Source of the DNA: Actinomadura syzygii
Lineage (GTDB): Bacteria > Actinomycetota > Actinomycetes > Streptosporangiales > Streptosporangiaceae
Assembly: GCF_008085905.1 (NCBI RefSeq)
Contig: NZ_VSFF01000003.1
Span: 496,001-560,000, forward strand
Reading direction: 5' to 3'
Length of the DNA: 64,000 bases
A program made the translations under genes and the position numbers. Of the stretch, positions 35,333 to 45,221 are shown in pieces. Numbering within the stretch: the first letter of the stretch is position 1; every line of letters starts with the position of its first letter. Below the pieces are notes generated by a model. It worked only from the letters and a program-made list of their open reading frames with translations. It was not told where the DNA came from and did no database searches.

Positions 35333-36744
35333 CAGCCGACGGCTCCTTCCATCTGAAGCTCGATGAGCCGGTTCAGCTCCAGGGCGTACTCCATCGGCAG
35401 CTCGCGCGCGATGGGCTCGACGAACCCGCGCACGATCATCGCCATCGCCTCGTCCTCGGTGAGGCCGCGGCTCATCAGGTAGAACAGCTGCTGCTCCGAC
35501 ACCTTGGAGACGGTCGCCTCGTGGCCCATCTCGACGTCGTCCTCGCGGACGTCGACGTACGGATAGGTGTCGGACCGGCTGATCTGGTCGACGAGCAGCG
35601 CGTCGCACTTCACGGTGGACTTGCTGTGCTCGGCGCCCTCCTGGATCTGCACGAGGCCCCGGTAGGACGTCCGCCCGCCGCCGCGCGCGACCGACTTGGA
35701 GATGATGCTGGACGAGGTGTTCGGCGCGGCGTGCACCATCTTGGCGCCCGCGTCCTGGTGCTGGTCCTCGCCCGCGAACGCGATGGACAGCGTCTCGCCC
35801 TTGGCGTGCTCGCCGAGCAGGTAGACGGCCGGGTACTTCATGGTGACCTTGGAGCCGATGTTGCCGTCGACCCACTCCATGGTGGCGCCCTCGTAGGCGA
35901 CGGCGCGCTTGGTCACCAGGTTGTAGACGTTGTTCGACCAGTTCTGGATCGTGGTGTAGCGGACGCGGGCGTCCTTCTTCACGACGATCTCCACGACGGC
36001 GGAGTGCAGCGAGTCCGACTTGTAGATCGGAGCGGTACAACCCTCGACGTAGTGGACGTACGACCCCTCGTCGGCGATGATCAGCGTCCGCTCGAACTGG
36101 CCCATGTTCTCGGTGTTGATCCGGAAGTAGGCCTGGAGCGGGATCTCGACGTGCACGCCCGGCGGGACGTAGATGAACGAGCCGCCCGACCAGACGGCGG
36201 TGTTCAGCGCGGCGAACTTGTTGTCGCCGACCGGGATCACCGAGCCGAAGTACTCCTGGAAGATCTCGGAGTGCTCGCGCAGGCCGGTGTCGGTGTCGAC
36301 GAAGATGACGCCCTTCTCCTCAAGGTCCTCGCGGATCTTGTGGTAGACGACCTCCGACTCGTACTGCGCGGCGACGCCCGCGATCAGGCGCTGCTTCTCG
36401 GCCTCGGGGATGCCGAGCTTGTCGTAGGTGTTCTTGATGTCCTCGGGGAGCTCCTCCCAGGACGCCGCCTGCTGCTCGGTCGACTTGACGAAGTACTTGA
36501 TGTTGTCGAAGTCGATGTCCGACAGGTCGGAGCCCCAGGTCGGCATGGGCTTCTTGCTGAACAGCCGCAGCCCCTTGAGGCGCAGGTCGAGCATCCACTC
36601 GGGCTCGCCCTTCTTGCCCGAGATGTCGCGGACGACGTCCTCGTTCAGGCCGCGCCGCGCCGAGGCCCCGGCCTCGTCGGAGTCGGCCCAGCCGAACTTG
36701 TACCTGTCGAGCCCCTCCAGTTCGGGGTGGGCTGCCGTAGTCAT
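35332..36744 (-). CDS. sufB: Fe-S assembly scaffold protein SufB
   Basis: 470 residues, the main scaffold: [76 protein letters not shown] and the conserved C-terminal part [18 protein letters not shown] with [19 protein letters not shown]. No intein is present, unlike some mycobacterial SufB. The ATG overlaps the sufR stop (ATGA at 36741-36744), coupling scaffold synthesis to the regulator. Confidence 0.96.
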   Translation of the reverse strand: MTTAAHPELEGLDRYKFGWADSDEAGASARRGLNEDVVRDISGKKGEPEWMLDLRLKGLRLFSKKPMPTWGSDLSDIDFDNIKYFVKSTEQQAASWEELPEDIKNTYDKLGIPEAEKQRLIAGVAAQYESEVVYHKIREDLEEKGVIFVDTDTGLREHSEIFQEYFGSVIPVGDNKFAALNTAVWSGGSFIYVPPGVHVEIPLQAYFRINTENMGQFERTLIIADEGSYVHYVEGCTAPIYKSDSLHSAVVEIVVKKDARVRYTTIQNWSNNVYNLVTKRAVAYEGATMEWVDGNIGSKVTMKYPAVYLLGEHAKGETLSIAFAGEDQHQDAGAKMVHAAPNTSSSIISKSVARGGGRTSYRGLVQIQEGAEHSKSTVKCDALLVDQISRSDTYPYVDVREDDVEMGHEATVSKVSEQQLFYLMSRGLTEDEAMAMIVRGFVEPIARELPMEYALELNRLIELQMEGAVG

Positions 36745-37556
36745 AGGGAGGTCCCTCCGGACTCCTCGTCACTGGTCAGTTCTTCGCTCGCGGCGGCGTC
36801 GCCGCCGCTCCGGCCGCTCTCGCCGGGCCCGCAGAGCGAGTGCGGGCTGACGTGGGTGGTGCAGATCCCGTCGCCGTGGGCGATCGTGGCCAGCCGCTGC
36901 ACGGGCGTCCCGAGCAGCCGGCTGAACGCCTCGGTCTCGGCCTCGCACAGCTCCGGGAACTCCGCGGCGACGTGCGCGACCGGGCAGTGGTGCTGGCAGA
37001 GCTGCTCTCCGCCGCCCGGTTGCGGCGCCTTGGCCGCGGCGGCCGCGTAGCCGTCGCCGGACAGCGCCTCGGCCAGCGTGCGGACCCGCTGGTGGAGCGG
37101 CGCGTCCTGCACGACGGGCCGGTAGCGGCGCTCCAGGTCGGCGATCTGCCGCCGGGCGAACTCGGCGACCGCGCGCTCCCCGGCGGTCTCGGCGAGGAAG
37201 CGCAGCGCGCTGGTCGCGAGGTCGTCGTAGGCGTGCACGAACGCGTTGCGCCCGGCGTCGGTGATGGCGAACCACTTGGCGGGACGCCCCCGGCCGCGCC
37301 GGGTCTGCGGCGTCCGCGCCTTGCGGACCTCGATCATGCCCTCGGCCAGCAGGGCGTCCAGGTGCCTGCGGACCGCGGCGGGCGTGAGGCCGACGCGCTC
37401 CCCGAGCGTGGACGCCGTGACCGGTCCGTGTTCGAGGATCAGCCGGGCCACCCGGGCGCGGGTGTCGCGCTCGGTGCGGCCGGGCGCGGACGGCACGCCG
37501 GCGGACCGCGTACCTGCGGTCTCCGTGCTCGCCCGATCCTCGCTCACGTTTTTCAC
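36741..37556 (-). CDS. sufR: SufR, Fe-S-sensing repressor of the suf operon
   Basis: About 271 residues. The N-terminal winged helix (about 25-95) includes [19 protein letters not shown] and [21 protein letters not shown], with basic [11 protein letters not shown]. The C-terminal sensor part has [12 protein letters not shown] and FPELCEAE, the Cys positions that hold a [4Fe-4S] cluster in SufR. It represses suf when clusters are plentiful. GTG 37556 is chosen (GTG 37547 is an alternative), and a SufR-type operator covers that codon. The frame opens earlier at 37616, inside the promoter. Confidence 0.93.
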   Translation of the reverse strand: MKNVSEDRASTETAGTRSAGVPSAPGRTERDTRARVARLILEHGPVTASTLGERVGLTPAAVRRHLDALLAEGMIEVRKARTPQTRRGRGRPAKWFAITDAGRNAFVHAYDDLATSALRFLAETAGERAVAEFARRQIADLERRYRPVVQDAPLHQRVRTLAEALSGDGYAAAAAKAPQPGGGEQLCQHHCPVAHVAAEFPELCEAETEAFSRLLGTPVQRLATIAHGDGICTTHVSPHSLCGPGESGRSGGDAAASEELTSDEESGGTSL

Positions 37557-37567
37557 AACATCAGTGT
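37553..37567. promoter_or_regulatory. SufR-type operator ACACT-N5-TGTGA
   Basis: The minus strand reads ACACT-GATGT-TGTGA, an exact match to the ACACT-N5-TGTGA sequence that I recall as the mycobacterial SufR site. It covers the proposed GTG start of sufR (37554-37556), so bound SufR would block its own transcription start or translation start region. Confidence 0.65.
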
Positions 37568-37616
37568 GCCGTAATTCCTTCCCGGCAAACACCGGAACGC
37601 CGATGTCGTACCTCAC

Positions 37617-37635
37617 GCAGGTAAGCCTTACCTAA
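37617..37635. promoter_or_regulatory. IdeR/DtxR-type iron box upstream of sufR
   Basis: The minus strand TTAGGTAAGGCTTACCTGC matches the IdeR/DmdR consensus TTAGGTTAGGCTAACCTAA at 15 of 19 positions. Its core AGGTAAG-C-CTTACCT (37619-37633) is a perfect palindrome. It lies about 63 bp before sufR, and its edge contains the TAA stop of the universal stress protein gene (37628-37630). Confidence 0.65.
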
Positions 37636-38569
37636 CATGCGGCTTCGCGGTCGGCTTCGCGTCCGGTGCCGCGGCGGCGCGCCGGGCGGGGCCGCGCGGC
37701 AGCACCAGCACCGGGCAGGGCGCGGCCCGGACGATCTTGCCGGAGCTCTCCCCGAGGAAAACTTTACGGAGCGGCCCGTCATGGCTGGACAGGCAGGCCA
37801 GCACCTCGCCCGGCAGCATATCGACCGCGCCGAGCGCCTTGGCGACGCCCGTCCCGGCGGCGGTCTCGCGCTCGACGCGCGGGGCGGCGCCGAGGAGCCC
37901 GGCGGCGTCCCGCAGGTCGTCCTCCGCCTGGATCCGCTGGCGCTCCATCAGCTCGTCCGCGTCGCGGAACCTGGCGGCGAGGCCGGGCGGCCGGAGCACG
38001 AGCGTGAGCAGCCGCAACGGCACCCCGAGCGACGCGGCGAACGCGGCGGCGCTCGCCAGCGGGCCGCCCGCGCCCGGACGCCGCCAGTACGCGACGGTCA
38101 TGCGCGCCAGCCGGCCCGGCGGATCGGCGGCGTAGCCGCGCGGGGCGAGCAGGACCGGCACCGGCGAGCCGTGCAGGAGCTGGTCGGCGGTGCTGCCGAT
38201 GGCGATCCGGCCGCGCCGCCCGCGCGGCGCGGAGCCGATGACGACCAGGTCGGCGGCGGTGTCGCGGGCGATCTCGATGAGGCCGCGGCCGCTGCCCCGG
38301 TGGGCGTGGACGCGCCACGTCGGCTCCGGCGCGCCCGTCCCGGCGAGCCGCGCCGCCGCCCGGTCCAGCGCCGACCGCGACTCCTCCCTGAGGTAGGCGA
38401 CCCACTCCGCGTCCACCGAGCCGGGGCCGCGCGCGGGCCAGGGCGGCGGGTGGACGTTCGCGACCACCAGCGACCCGCCCGCCGACCGGACGACCAGCGC
38501 CGCCAGCGCGAGCGCGTCGTCGCCGCGATCGTCCGGCGAGTAGCCGAGGAGGACGCGCGGCCCGTTCAC
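37628..38569 (-). CDS. universal stress protein, tandem Usp domains
   Basis: 313 residues, two Usp modules (about 4-150 and 158-300). The first ends in the ATP-binding loop VIGSAPRGRRGRIAIGSTADQLL and VPVLLAPRG. The second ends in VFLGESSGKIVRAAPCPVLVLPRG, where the G-x2-G-x9-G(S/T) pattern is altered. Tandem Usps are often induced by hypoxia or dormancy in actinobacteria. GTG 38569 overlaps the permease stop (GTGA), placing it in the arc operon. Its last codons lie inside the iron box. Confidence 0.88.
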   Translation of the reverse strand: MNGPRVLLGYSPDDRGDDALALAALVVRSAGGSLVVANVHPPPWPARGPGSVDAEWVAYLREESRSALDRAAARLAGTGAPEPTWRVHAHRGSGRGLIEIARDTAADLVVIGSAPRGRRGRIAIGSTADQLLHGSPVPVLLAPRGYAADPPGRLARMTVAYWRRPGAGGPLASAAAFAASLGVPLRLLTLVLRPPGLAARFRDADELMERQRIQAEDDLRDAAGLLGAAPRVERETAAGTGVAKALGAVDMLPGEVLACLSSHDGPLRKVFLGESSGKIVRAAPCPVLVLPRGPARRAAAAPDAKPTAKPHVR

Positions 38570-40026
38570 GGGGCGCTCCGTCCGGACGGCCCACCCGCCA
38601 GGCGCGAATGGCGGCGGCCGTAGAGGAAGTAGGCGGCGAGGCCCACGAGGCTCCACAGCGCGAAGACCGTCCAGGTCACGCCGCCGAGGCCGACCATCAG
38701 GTAGACGCAGAACCCGACGCCCGCGAGCGGGGTCAGCGGGTAGAGCGGGGTGCGGAAGCTGCGCGGCAGGTCGGGGCGCGTCCGCCGCAGCACGATCACG
38801 CCCACGCTGACCAGCGCGAACGCGAACAGCGTGCCGATGCTCGTGGCGTCCACCAGCCGGCCGAGCGGGACGACGGCGCCGAGCGTCCCGATGAACGCGG
38901 CCACGATGACGGTGTTGGCGACCGGGACGCGCCGCCGCGGGCTGACCTTCTGGAACACGTCGGGGACGAGCCCGTCCCGCGACATCGCGAACAGGATGCG
39001 TGTCTGCCCGTACATGACGGTGAGGACGACGCTGGCGATCGCGATCACCGCGCCGAGCGAGAGGATCATCGACGGCCAGGTGCGTCCGGTCGCCACGTTC
39101 AGCACCTCGGCGAGCGACGCCTCCGAGCCGCTGAGGCTGAACCTCGTCCAGTGCATGGCGGCGACGGCCGCGAGCCCGACCAGCACGTACACGGTCGTGA
39201 CGATCGCCAGCGACAGGACGATCGCGAGCGGCAGGTCGCGGCGCGGGTTCTTCGCCTCCTCGCCCGCCGTGGACGCGGCGTCGAAGCCGATGTAGGAGAA
39301 GAACACCTTGGACCCGGCCGCGCTGATGCCCGCCCAGCCCATCGGCGCGAACGGGCTCAGGTTCCCCGACCTGAACGCGGTGAAGGCGACCGCGCAGAAG
39401 AACAGCAGCACGCCGATCTTGAGGAACACCATGATCGTGTTGGCGGTGGCGCTCTCCGACGTCCCGCGCAGGAGCAGGAACATCGCGAGCAGCACCACGA
39501 CCACCGCCGGGACGTTGACCACGCCGCCCTCCCCCGGCGGCCCGGCCAGCGCCGCCGGGATCGTGAAGCCCGCCGCGTCGTCGAAGAACGCGCTCAGGTA
39601 GGCGCCCCAGCCGACCGCGACGGCCGACACCGACACGGCGTACTCCAGCAGCAGGCACCAGCCGCAGACCCACGCGACCAGTTCCCCGAGCGTCGCGTAC
39701 GAGTAGGAGTAGGACGAGCCGGACACGGGGATCGTCCCGGCCAGCTCCGCGTACGACAGGGCCGAGAACAGCGCGGTGACGGCGGCGAGGACGAACGACA
39801 GCACGACGGCGGGCCCGGCCAGCGGCACCGCCTCGCCCAGCACGACGAAGATCCCGGTGCCGAGCGTCGCGCCGACGCTGAACAGGGTGAGCTGGAGCAG
39901 GCCCATCGTCCGCCTGAGCTCGCCGCCCTCGCCCTGGCCGCCCTCGGCGACGATCCGGTCGACCGGCTTCGTCCGCAGCAGGCTCCGCGCGAACGAGACG
40001 GGGGCGGGCTTCGTCCCGGCGGTCAC
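38566..40026 (-). CDS. APC-family amino acid permease
   Basis: 486 residues, about 12 membrane helices. The APC signature FSVGATLGTGIFVVLGEA opens helix 1 (about 48-65), followed by SYAELAGTIPVSGSSYSYSYATLGE and KVFFSYIGFDAASTAGEEAKNP in mid-protein. These look like cationic amino acid transporters (CAT type). Sitting downstream of arcA-arcB-arcC it probably does arginine uptake or arginine/ornithine exchange (inference from context). GTG 40026 overlaps the arcC stop (GTGA); the longer frame to 40509 is arcC shadow. Confidence 0.88.
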   Translation of the reverse strand: MTAGTKPAPVSFARSLLRTKPVDRIVAEGGQGEGGELRRTMGLLQLTLFSVGATLGTGIFVVLGEAVPLAGPAVVLSFVLAAVTALFSALSYAELAGTIPVSGSSYSYSYATLGELVAWVCGWCLLLEYAVSVSAVAVGWGAYLSAFFDDAAGFTIPAALAGPPGEGGVVNVPAVVVVLLAMFLLLRGTSESATANTIMVFLKIGVLLFFCAVAFTAFRSGNLSPFAPMGWAGISAAGSKVFFSYIGFDAASTAGEEAKNPRRDLPLAIVLSLAIVTTVYVLVGLAAVAAMHWTRFSLSGSEASLAEVLNVATGRTWPSMILSLGAVIAIASVVLTVMYGQTRILFAMSRDGLVPDVFQKVSPRRRVPVANTVIVAAFIGTLGAVVPLGRLVDATSIGTLFAFALVSVGVIVLRRTRPDLPRSFRTPLYPLTPLAGVGFCVYLMVGLGGVTWTVFALWSLVGLAAYFLYGRRHSRLAGGPSGRSAP

Positions 40027-40958
40027 AGCGTGCTCGCCAGCGGCCAGGTCGCGTTGGGGGTGACGATCGTGCCGGCCGTCCCGTCGAGGATCTCCACGCA
40101 CTGGTCGAGGAGCCCGATCGCCGCCATGTCGCCGGTCCGCTCGACGAAGCTCGCCGCCGCCTCGACCTTCGGGCCCATGGACCCGGCGGGGAACTCCTCG
40201 GCGCGCAGCTCGTGCGGCGTGGTGTGGACGATCTCCTCCTGGCGCGGCGTCCCGTAGTGGCGCATGACGCGGGGCACGTCGGTGAGGATCAGGAGGGCGT
40301 CCGCGTCCATGCTCTCGGCCAGGACGCACGCGGTGAGGTCCTTGTCGATCACCGCCTCGACGCCCTCCAGCCGCCCGACGTCGTTGCGGAACACCGGGAT
40401 GCCGCCGCCGCCCGCGCACACCACCACCGTGCCGAGCCGGACCAGCTCCCTGATCAGCCGCGTCTCGATCACCCGCTGCGGGCGCGGGGACGGCACCACG
40501 CGGCGCCACAGCTCCCCGTCCCGGCGGATCGTCCAGCCGTACTCGGCGGCGAGCTTCTCCGCCTCCTCCCGCTCGTAGACTTGCCCGACGAACTTGGTCG
40601 GGTTCTCGAACGCGGGGTCCACCGCGGACACCAGCGTCTGGTTGATCATGGCCATGACCTGGCGGCCGGGCAGCGCGTTCTGCAGCGCCTGCAGCATCCA
40701 GTAGCCGATCATGCCCTGGGTCTCGGCGCCGATCGTGTCCAGCGGGTACGGCCGGGACAGGTTCGGGTCGTTGACGCTCTCCAGCGCCAGCACCCCGACC
40801 TGCGGGCCGTTCCCGTGCGTGACGATCAGCTCGTGCCGCTCGGCGAGCGGCGCCAGCGCCCGCACCGCCCGGTCGACGTTGGCGCGCTGGAGGTCGGCGT
40901 CGGGCGTGTCGCCCCGCTCCACCAGCGCGTTCCCACCGAGCGCGACGACGACGCGCAT
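40023..40958 (-). CDS. arcC: carbamate kinase
   Basis: 311 residues. VVVALGGNALVERGD at the N-terminus, VTHGNGPQVGVLALE, QTLVSAVDPAFENPTKFVGQVY and VVCAGGGGIPVFRNDVGRLEGVEAVIDKDLTA are standard carbamate-kinase motifs, and FPAGSMGPKVEAAASFV ends it. It converts carbamoyl phosphate and ADP to ATP, the energy-yielding step of the arginine deiminase pathway. ATG 40958 is preferred, with GAAGGGGG five to seven bases upstream, over the ATG at 40973. Confidence 0.95.
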   Translation of the reverse strand: MRVVVALGGNALVERGDTPDADLQRANVDRAVRALAPLAERHELIVTHGNGPQVGVLALESVNDPNLSRPYPLDTIGAETQGMIGYWMLQALQNALPGRQVMAMINQTLVSAVDPAFENPTKFVGQVYEREEAEKLAAEYGWTIRRDGELWRRVVPSPRPQRVIETRLIRELVRLGTVVVCAGGGGIPVFRNDVGRLEGVEAVIDKDLTACVLAESMDADALLILTDVPRVMRHYGTPRQEEIVHTTPHELRAEEFPAGSMGPKVEAAASFVERTGDMAAIGLLDQCVEILDGTAGTIVTPNATWPLASTL

Positions 40959-41001
40959 CCTGCCCCCTTCCACGCTCCGGCCCCGCTCGGCCGGGCGTCT
41001 C

Positions 41002-42003
41002 TCAGCCGAGCGTCGCGACCATGACCGCCTTGATGGTGTGCATCCTGTTCTCCGCCTCGTCGAAGACGATGGAGGCGTCCGACTCGAACACCTCCTCGGT
41101 GACCTCCAGCGCGTCGAGGCCGGTCTTCTGGAAGATCTGCTCCCCCACGACCGTGTCCCGGTTGTGGAAGGCGGGGAGGCAGTGCATGAACTTCGCGTCC
41201 GGGTTGCCGGTCGCGCGCATGACCTCGGCGTTGACCTGGTACGGGCGGAGCAGCGCGATCCGGTCGTCCCACCGCGCGGCGGGCTCGCCCATCGACACCC
41301 ACACGTCGGTGATCACGAAGTCGGCGCCGCGGACGCCCACGGCGACGTCCTCGGTGAAGCGGAGGTCGGCGCCGGTCGCGGCGGCGACCGCGGCGGACGG
41401 CTTGACGACGGTCTCCTCGTCCGGCCAGAGGACGCGCGGCGCGACGACGCGGACGTTCATGCCCGCCAGCGCGCCCGCCGCCACGTAGCTGTGGCCCATG
41501 TTGTTGCGGGCGTCGCCCAGGTAGGCGAACGTGACGCCGGCGAGGGGCCCGCCGCTGTGCTCGCGCATGGTGAGGAGGTCGGCGAGCATCTGCGTGGGGT
41601 GCCATTCGTCCGTCAGGCCGTTCCACACCGGGACACCCGCGTACGCCGCCAGTTCCTCCACCAGCTTCTGGCTCGAACCCCGGTACTCGATGCCGTCGTA
41701 CATGCGTCCGAGGACGCGGGCCGTGTCCTTCATCGACTCCTTGTGGCCGATCTGCGAGCCGCTCGGGTCGAGGTAGGTGACGTGGGCGCCCTGGTCGTGC
41801 GCGGCGACCTCGAACGCGCAGCGCGTCCGGGTGGACGACTTCTCGAAGATCAGCGCGATGTTCCGGCCGGTCAGCTCCGGGATCTCGGTGCCGTCGCGCT
41901 TCGCGGCCTTCAGGTCGGCGGCGAGGTCGAGCAGGGACCCGAACTCCTCAGGCGTGAAGTCGAGCTCCCTGATGAAGCTGCGCCCGCGAAGGTCGAACGC
42001 CAT
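41002..42003 (-). CDS. arcB: ornithine carbamoyltransferase, catabolic type
   Basis: 333 residues: carbamoyl-phosphate loop [53 protein letters not shown] and the ornithine-site [11 protein letters not shown]. The length and the place between arcA and arcC indicate the catabolic enzyme, which splits citrulline into ornithine and carbamoyl phosphate. It could equally serve biosynthesis chemically. The gene begins 40 bp after arcA. Confidence 0.94.
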   Translation of the reverse strand: MAFDLRGRSFIRELDFTPEEFGSLLDLAADLKAAKRDGTEIPELTGRNIALIFEKSSTRTRCAFEVAAHDQGAHVTYLDPSGSQIGHKESMKDTARVLGRMYDGIEYRGSSQKLVEELAAYAGVPVWNGLTDEWHPTQMLADLLTMREHSGGPLAGVTFAYLGDARNNMGHSYVAAGALAGMNVRVVAPRVLWPDEETVVKPSAAVAAATGADLRFTEDVAVGVRGADFVITDVWVSMGEPAARWDDRIALLRPYQVNAEVMRATGNPDAKFMHCLPAFHNRDTVVGEQIFQKTGLDALEVTEEVFESDASIVFDEAENRMHTIKAVMVATLG

Positions 42004-42043
42004 CGTCCACTCCTTGATCGTTCTGCGGGGGCCGTCCGGCGGG

Positions 42044-43285
42044 TCAGGCGTCCCGTTCGAGCGGGCAGGTCATGCAGCGGGGGCCGCCGCGCCCGCGGCC
42101 GAGCTCGCTGCCGCGGATGGTGATCACCTCGATCCCGTTGCGGGTCAGGTGGTCGATGCTGGTCGCGTTGCGCTCGTAGGCGACGACCACGCCGGGCGAG
42201 ACGGCGAGGACGTTGGCGCCGTCGTCCCACTGCTCGCGCTCGGCGGAGAACACGTCCTGCGTCGGGACGAGCACCTTGACGTCGTCCAGGCCGAGGGCCG
42301 CCGCGATGACGCGGTGCATGTCCTCCGGCGGATGGTCGGTGATCTTGAGTTCCTTCTCGGTGTCGCCCGGCTCGACGGTGTGCGAGGGCAGCATCCCCAT
42401 CCCCGCGTACTTGGTGAACACGCCGTGGTCGACCATGGTCATCACGGTGTCGAGGTGCATGAACGCCCGCTTCTGCGGCATCCGCAGCGCGACGATCCGC
42501 CGGCAGGACCCGGCGGCGAACAGCGACTGGGCGAGCATCTCGACCGCCTGCGGCTGCGTCCGCTCGCTCATCCCGACCAGGACGGCCCCGTTCCCGATCA
42601 CCAGGACGTCGCCGCCCTCCAGCGTCGCCGGGGCCATCGCCGTCCCGCTGTTCCACACGTGGAACCCGTCCTCCTCCGGCCTGCCGTAGCCGGACGCGAA
42701 CAGCGGGTGCCAGCGGTAGATCGCCTCCATGTTCACGGTCTCGCGCATCCGCGCCTTCATGCGCATCGTGTTGATCGAGACGCCGTCGTAGATCCAGCAG
42801 GACGTGTCCCGCGTGAACAGGTGGTTGGGCAGCGGGGTCAGGACGAACCCGTCCGTCCCGATGGAGTGGAACGCGATGGACGCGGGCTCCTCCATCCGCT
42901 CCAGCATCTCCCGCTTGGTGATGCCGCCGATGAGGAACGCGGCCAGCTCGTCGACCTCCATGGCGTCGAAGCAGTTGCGGATCGCGTCGGTGGCGAGCGG
43001 CCCGTACCAGTGCGGGTCGACGACCGCGTCGAGGACGTGCTTGCGCGCCTCCGGGATCCCGATCGTCTCGCGCAGCAGGTCGAGCAGCAGGTACGTGCGG
43101 ACGCCCTGCGACCGCAGGACGTCCTCGAACTCCTCGTGCTCCTCCACCGCCCGCCGCACCCACAGCACGTCGTCGAACAGCAGACCGGCGGCGTTGGACG
43201 GGGTGAGCCGCTTCAGCGACAGCTCGGGCCGGTGGACCAGGACGCCCCGCAGCCGCCCGACCTCCGAACCGACATGGAACGGCAT
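42044..43285 (-). CDS. arcA: arginine deiminase
   Basis: 413 residues of the guanidino-group-modifying family: [73 protein letters not shown], and the C-terminal [15 protein letters not shown] whose last Cys is the nucleophile. It turns arginine into citrulline and ammonia. ATG 43285 has GGAGG about 7-8 nt upstream; the open frame reaches 43324. It is first in the operon arcA-arcB-arcC-permease-usp, supporting ATP supply or acid tolerance without oxygen (inference). Confidence 0.96.
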   Translation of the reverse strand: MPFHVGSEVGRLRGVLVHRPELSLKRLTPSNAAGLLFDDVLWVRRAVEEHEEFEDVLRSQGVRTYLLLDLLRETIGIPEARKHVLDAVVDPHWYGPLATDAIRNCFDAMEVDELAAFLIGGITKREMLERMEEPASIAFHSIGTDGFVLTPLPNHLFTRDTSCWIYDGVSINTMRMKARMRETVNMEAIYRWHPLFASGYGRPEEDGFHVWNSGTAMAPATLEGGDVLVIGNGAVLVGMSERTQPQAVEMLAQSLFAAGSCRRIVALRMPQKRAFMHLDTVMTMVDHGVFTKYAGMGMLPSHTVEPGDTEKELKITDHPPEDMHRVIAAALGLDDVKVLVPTQDVFSAEREQWDDGANVLAVSPGVVVAYERNATSIDHLTRNGIEVITIRGSELGRGRGGPRCMTCPLERDA

Positions 43286-43470
43286 CCCCCACCTCCTCCG
43301 GCGCGGCCACGGCGCCGCGCCCACCCCGGCCGCCGGGAGGGCCCGGCGACACGGCGGGAATTCCCCCCGCTCAGGCGGGCGAAACTAGATCGACTTCAGC
43401 CCCGCGGCTTTGCCCGACCTTTCCCGGCCGCGGCGGCGGGACCGGGCGCGGAGCGCGCCCGTCCCGGATC

Positions 43471-43476
43471 TAGACT
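43471..43476 (+). promoter_or_regulatory. -10 box, leaderless start of the ABC-2 ATPase gene
   Basis: TAGACT followed by 7 nt and the ATG at 43484. The same TAGACT-N7-ATG arrangement precedes polX at 51254. Confidence 0.45.
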
Positions 43477-43483
43477 CGTCGGC

Positions 43484-44422
43484 ATGACACCCCCCGGAGA
43501 CGGCGCCGTCGAGCTGCACCGGCTCGTGAAGCGCTACGCCGCGGCGGGCGGCGAACGCCGGGCCGTGGACGGCCTCTCGCTGAGCGCCGCCCGGGGCGCG
43601 GTCACCGCGCTGCTCGGCCCGAACGGCGCGGGCAAGACGACCACGATCGAGATCTGCGAGGGGTTCCGGCGGGCCGACTCGGGGACGGTCCGCGTCCTCG
43701 GCCTCGACCCCGCCGCCGACGGGCCCGCGCTCAAGCCGCGGGTCGGCGTGATGCCGCAGTCCGGGGGCGTGCCCGGCACGGCCCGCGCGGGCGAGTTCCT
43801 CCGGCTCGTCGCCTCCTTCCACGCCACCCCGCTCGACCCGGCCGCGCTGCTGGAGCGGCTCGGGCTCACCGAGCACGCCCGCACCCCGTACCGGCGCATG
43901 TCGGGCGGGCAGCAGCAGCGCCTGTCGCTCGCCGTCGCCGTGGTCGGACGCCCCGAGCTGGTCTTCCTCGACGAGCCCACCACCGGCCTCGACCCGCAGG
44001 CCCGGCACGCCACCTGGGAGCTGGTCGAGGAGCTGCGCGCCGCCGGGGCGTCGGTGGTGCTGACCACGCACAACATGGACGAGGCCGAGCGGCTGTCCGA
44101 CCACGTGGTGATCGTCGACCACGGCAAGGTCGTCGCCGAGGGAGCGCCCGAGGAGCTGACGGGCGCGGAGCGGCAGCTGCGGTTCCGGGCGCGTCCCGGG
44201 CTCGGCCTGGAGGAGCTGCTGTCCGCGCTGCCCGCAGGGAGCGCGGCGAAGGAGTCGCCCGCCGGGCACTACCTCATCGAGGCCGACGTCGACCCCGGCC
44301 TCCTCGCCACCGTCACCGCCTGGTGCGCCTCCCACGGCGTCCTCACCGAGGACCTGCGGATCGAACGCCGCACCCTGGAGGACGTCTTCCTCGAACTGAC
44401 CGGACGGGAGCTGCGCCCGTGA
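43484..44422 (+). CDS. ABC-2 transporter ATP-binding protein
   Basis: 312 residues: Walker A LLGPNGAGKTTTIEICEGF, PQSGGVPGTARAGEFL, signature RMSGGQQQRLSLAVAV, Walker B LVFLDEPTTGLDPQA and H-loop TTHNMDEAERL. A C-terminal domain (about 230-312) is typical of drug-export ATPases. It pairs with the permease whose GTG overlaps its stop. In mycobacteria an equivalent ATPase/permease pair lies between sufR and ctaA, so this belongs to the conserved backbone. The long frame to 41777 is noncoding. Confidence 0.92.
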   Translation: MTPPGDGAVELHRLVKRYAAAGGERRAVDGLSLSAARGAVTALLGPNGAGKTTTIEICEGFRRADSGTVRVLGLDPAADGPALKPRVGVMPQSGGVPGTARAGEFLRLVASFHATPLDPAALLERLGLTEHARTPYRRMSGGQQQRLSLAVAVVGRPELVFLDEPTTGLDPQARHATWELVEELRAAGASVVLTTHNMDEAERLSDHVVIVDHGKVVAEGAPEELTGAERQLRFRARPGLGLEELLSALPAGSAAKESPAGHYLIEADVDPGLLATVTAWCASHGVLTEDLRIERRTLEDVFLELTGRELRP

Positions 44423-45189
44423 CCGCCCCGCTCGACCTGTCCCCCGCGCCGGGGGCCGCGCCGCTGCCGCGGATGATCCTGTCCCAGGCCGCCTACGAGG
44501 TGCGCGCGGTACTGCGCAACGGCGAGCAGCTGCTGCTGACGCTGATCATCCCGGTGGTGCTGCTCACCCTGTTCAGCGCCACGTCGCTGCTCGACCTCGG
44601 GCCCGGCGACCGGGTCGACTTCCTCACGCCGGGCGTCCTCGCGCTCGCGGTGATGTCCACGGCGTTCACCGGGCAGGCGATCGGGACGGGCTTCGAGCGC
44701 CGGTACGGCGTCCTGAAACGGCTCGGCGCGACGCCGCTGCCGCGCGGCGGGCTGATCGCCGCGAAGACGCTGAGCGTGGTCGCCGTCGAGGCGGTGCAGG
44801 CCGTGGTGATCTTCGCGGTCGCGCTGGCGCTCGGCTGGCGCCCGCACGGCGACCCGGGGTCGGTGCTGCTCCTGCTGCTGCTCGGGACGGCCGCGTTCAG
44901 CGGGTTCGGGCTGCTGATGGCGGGCACGCTCCGCGCCGAGGCGACCCTCGCCGCCGCCAACCTCGTCTATATCCTGCTGCTCGCGGTGGGCGGCGTCGTC
45001 TTCCCGCTGGACGAGTTCCCCGGCGGGGTGCGGGACGCCCTGGAGCTGCTGCCCATCTCGGCGCTGGCCGAGGGGCTGCGGGACGTCCTCCAGGACGGCG
45101 CGGCCCTGCCGGGCACGCCGATGATCGTCCTCGCGGTGTGGGCCGTCGCGGGCCTCGCGCTCGCCGCCAAGTTCTTCGAATGGGAGTGA
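44419..45189 (+). CDS. ABC-2 type permease
   Basis: 256 residues, six hydrophobic helices: LLLTLIIPVVLLTLFSAT, the ABC-2 signature GTGFERRYGVLKRLGATPL after helix 2, and a final helix ending near VWAVAGLALAAKFFEWE. It forms the membrane half of the exporter with the preceding ATPase; the cargo is unknown. GTG 44419 overlaps the upstream stop (GTGA). Its last codons lie in a 20-bp unit that is duplicated just beyond the stop. Confidence 0.9.
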   Translation: MTAPLDLSPAPGAAPLPRMILSQAAYEVRAVLRNGEQLLLTLIIPVVLLTLFSATSLLDLGPGDRVDFLTPGVLALAVMSTAFTGQAIGTGFERRYGVLKRLGATPLPRGGLIAAKTLSVVAVEAVQAVVIFAVALALGWRPHGDPGSVLLLLLLGTAAFSGFGLLMAGTLRAEATLAAANLVYILLLAVGGVVFPLDEFPGGVRDALELLPISALAEGLRDVLQDGAALPGTPMIVLAVWAVAGLALAAKFFEWE

Positions 45190-45214
45190 CCGGGTTCGGA
45201 TGGGAGTGACGGGG
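45175..45214. repeat. 20-bp tandem duplication across the permease stop codon
   Basis: Two adjacent 20-bp units (45175-45194 and 45195-45214; TTCGAATGGGAGTGACCGGG and a copy with two changes). The first holds the permease stop codon. The second occupies the gap before the EamA gene. Confidence 0.75.
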
Positions 45215-45221
45215 GTGGGGG

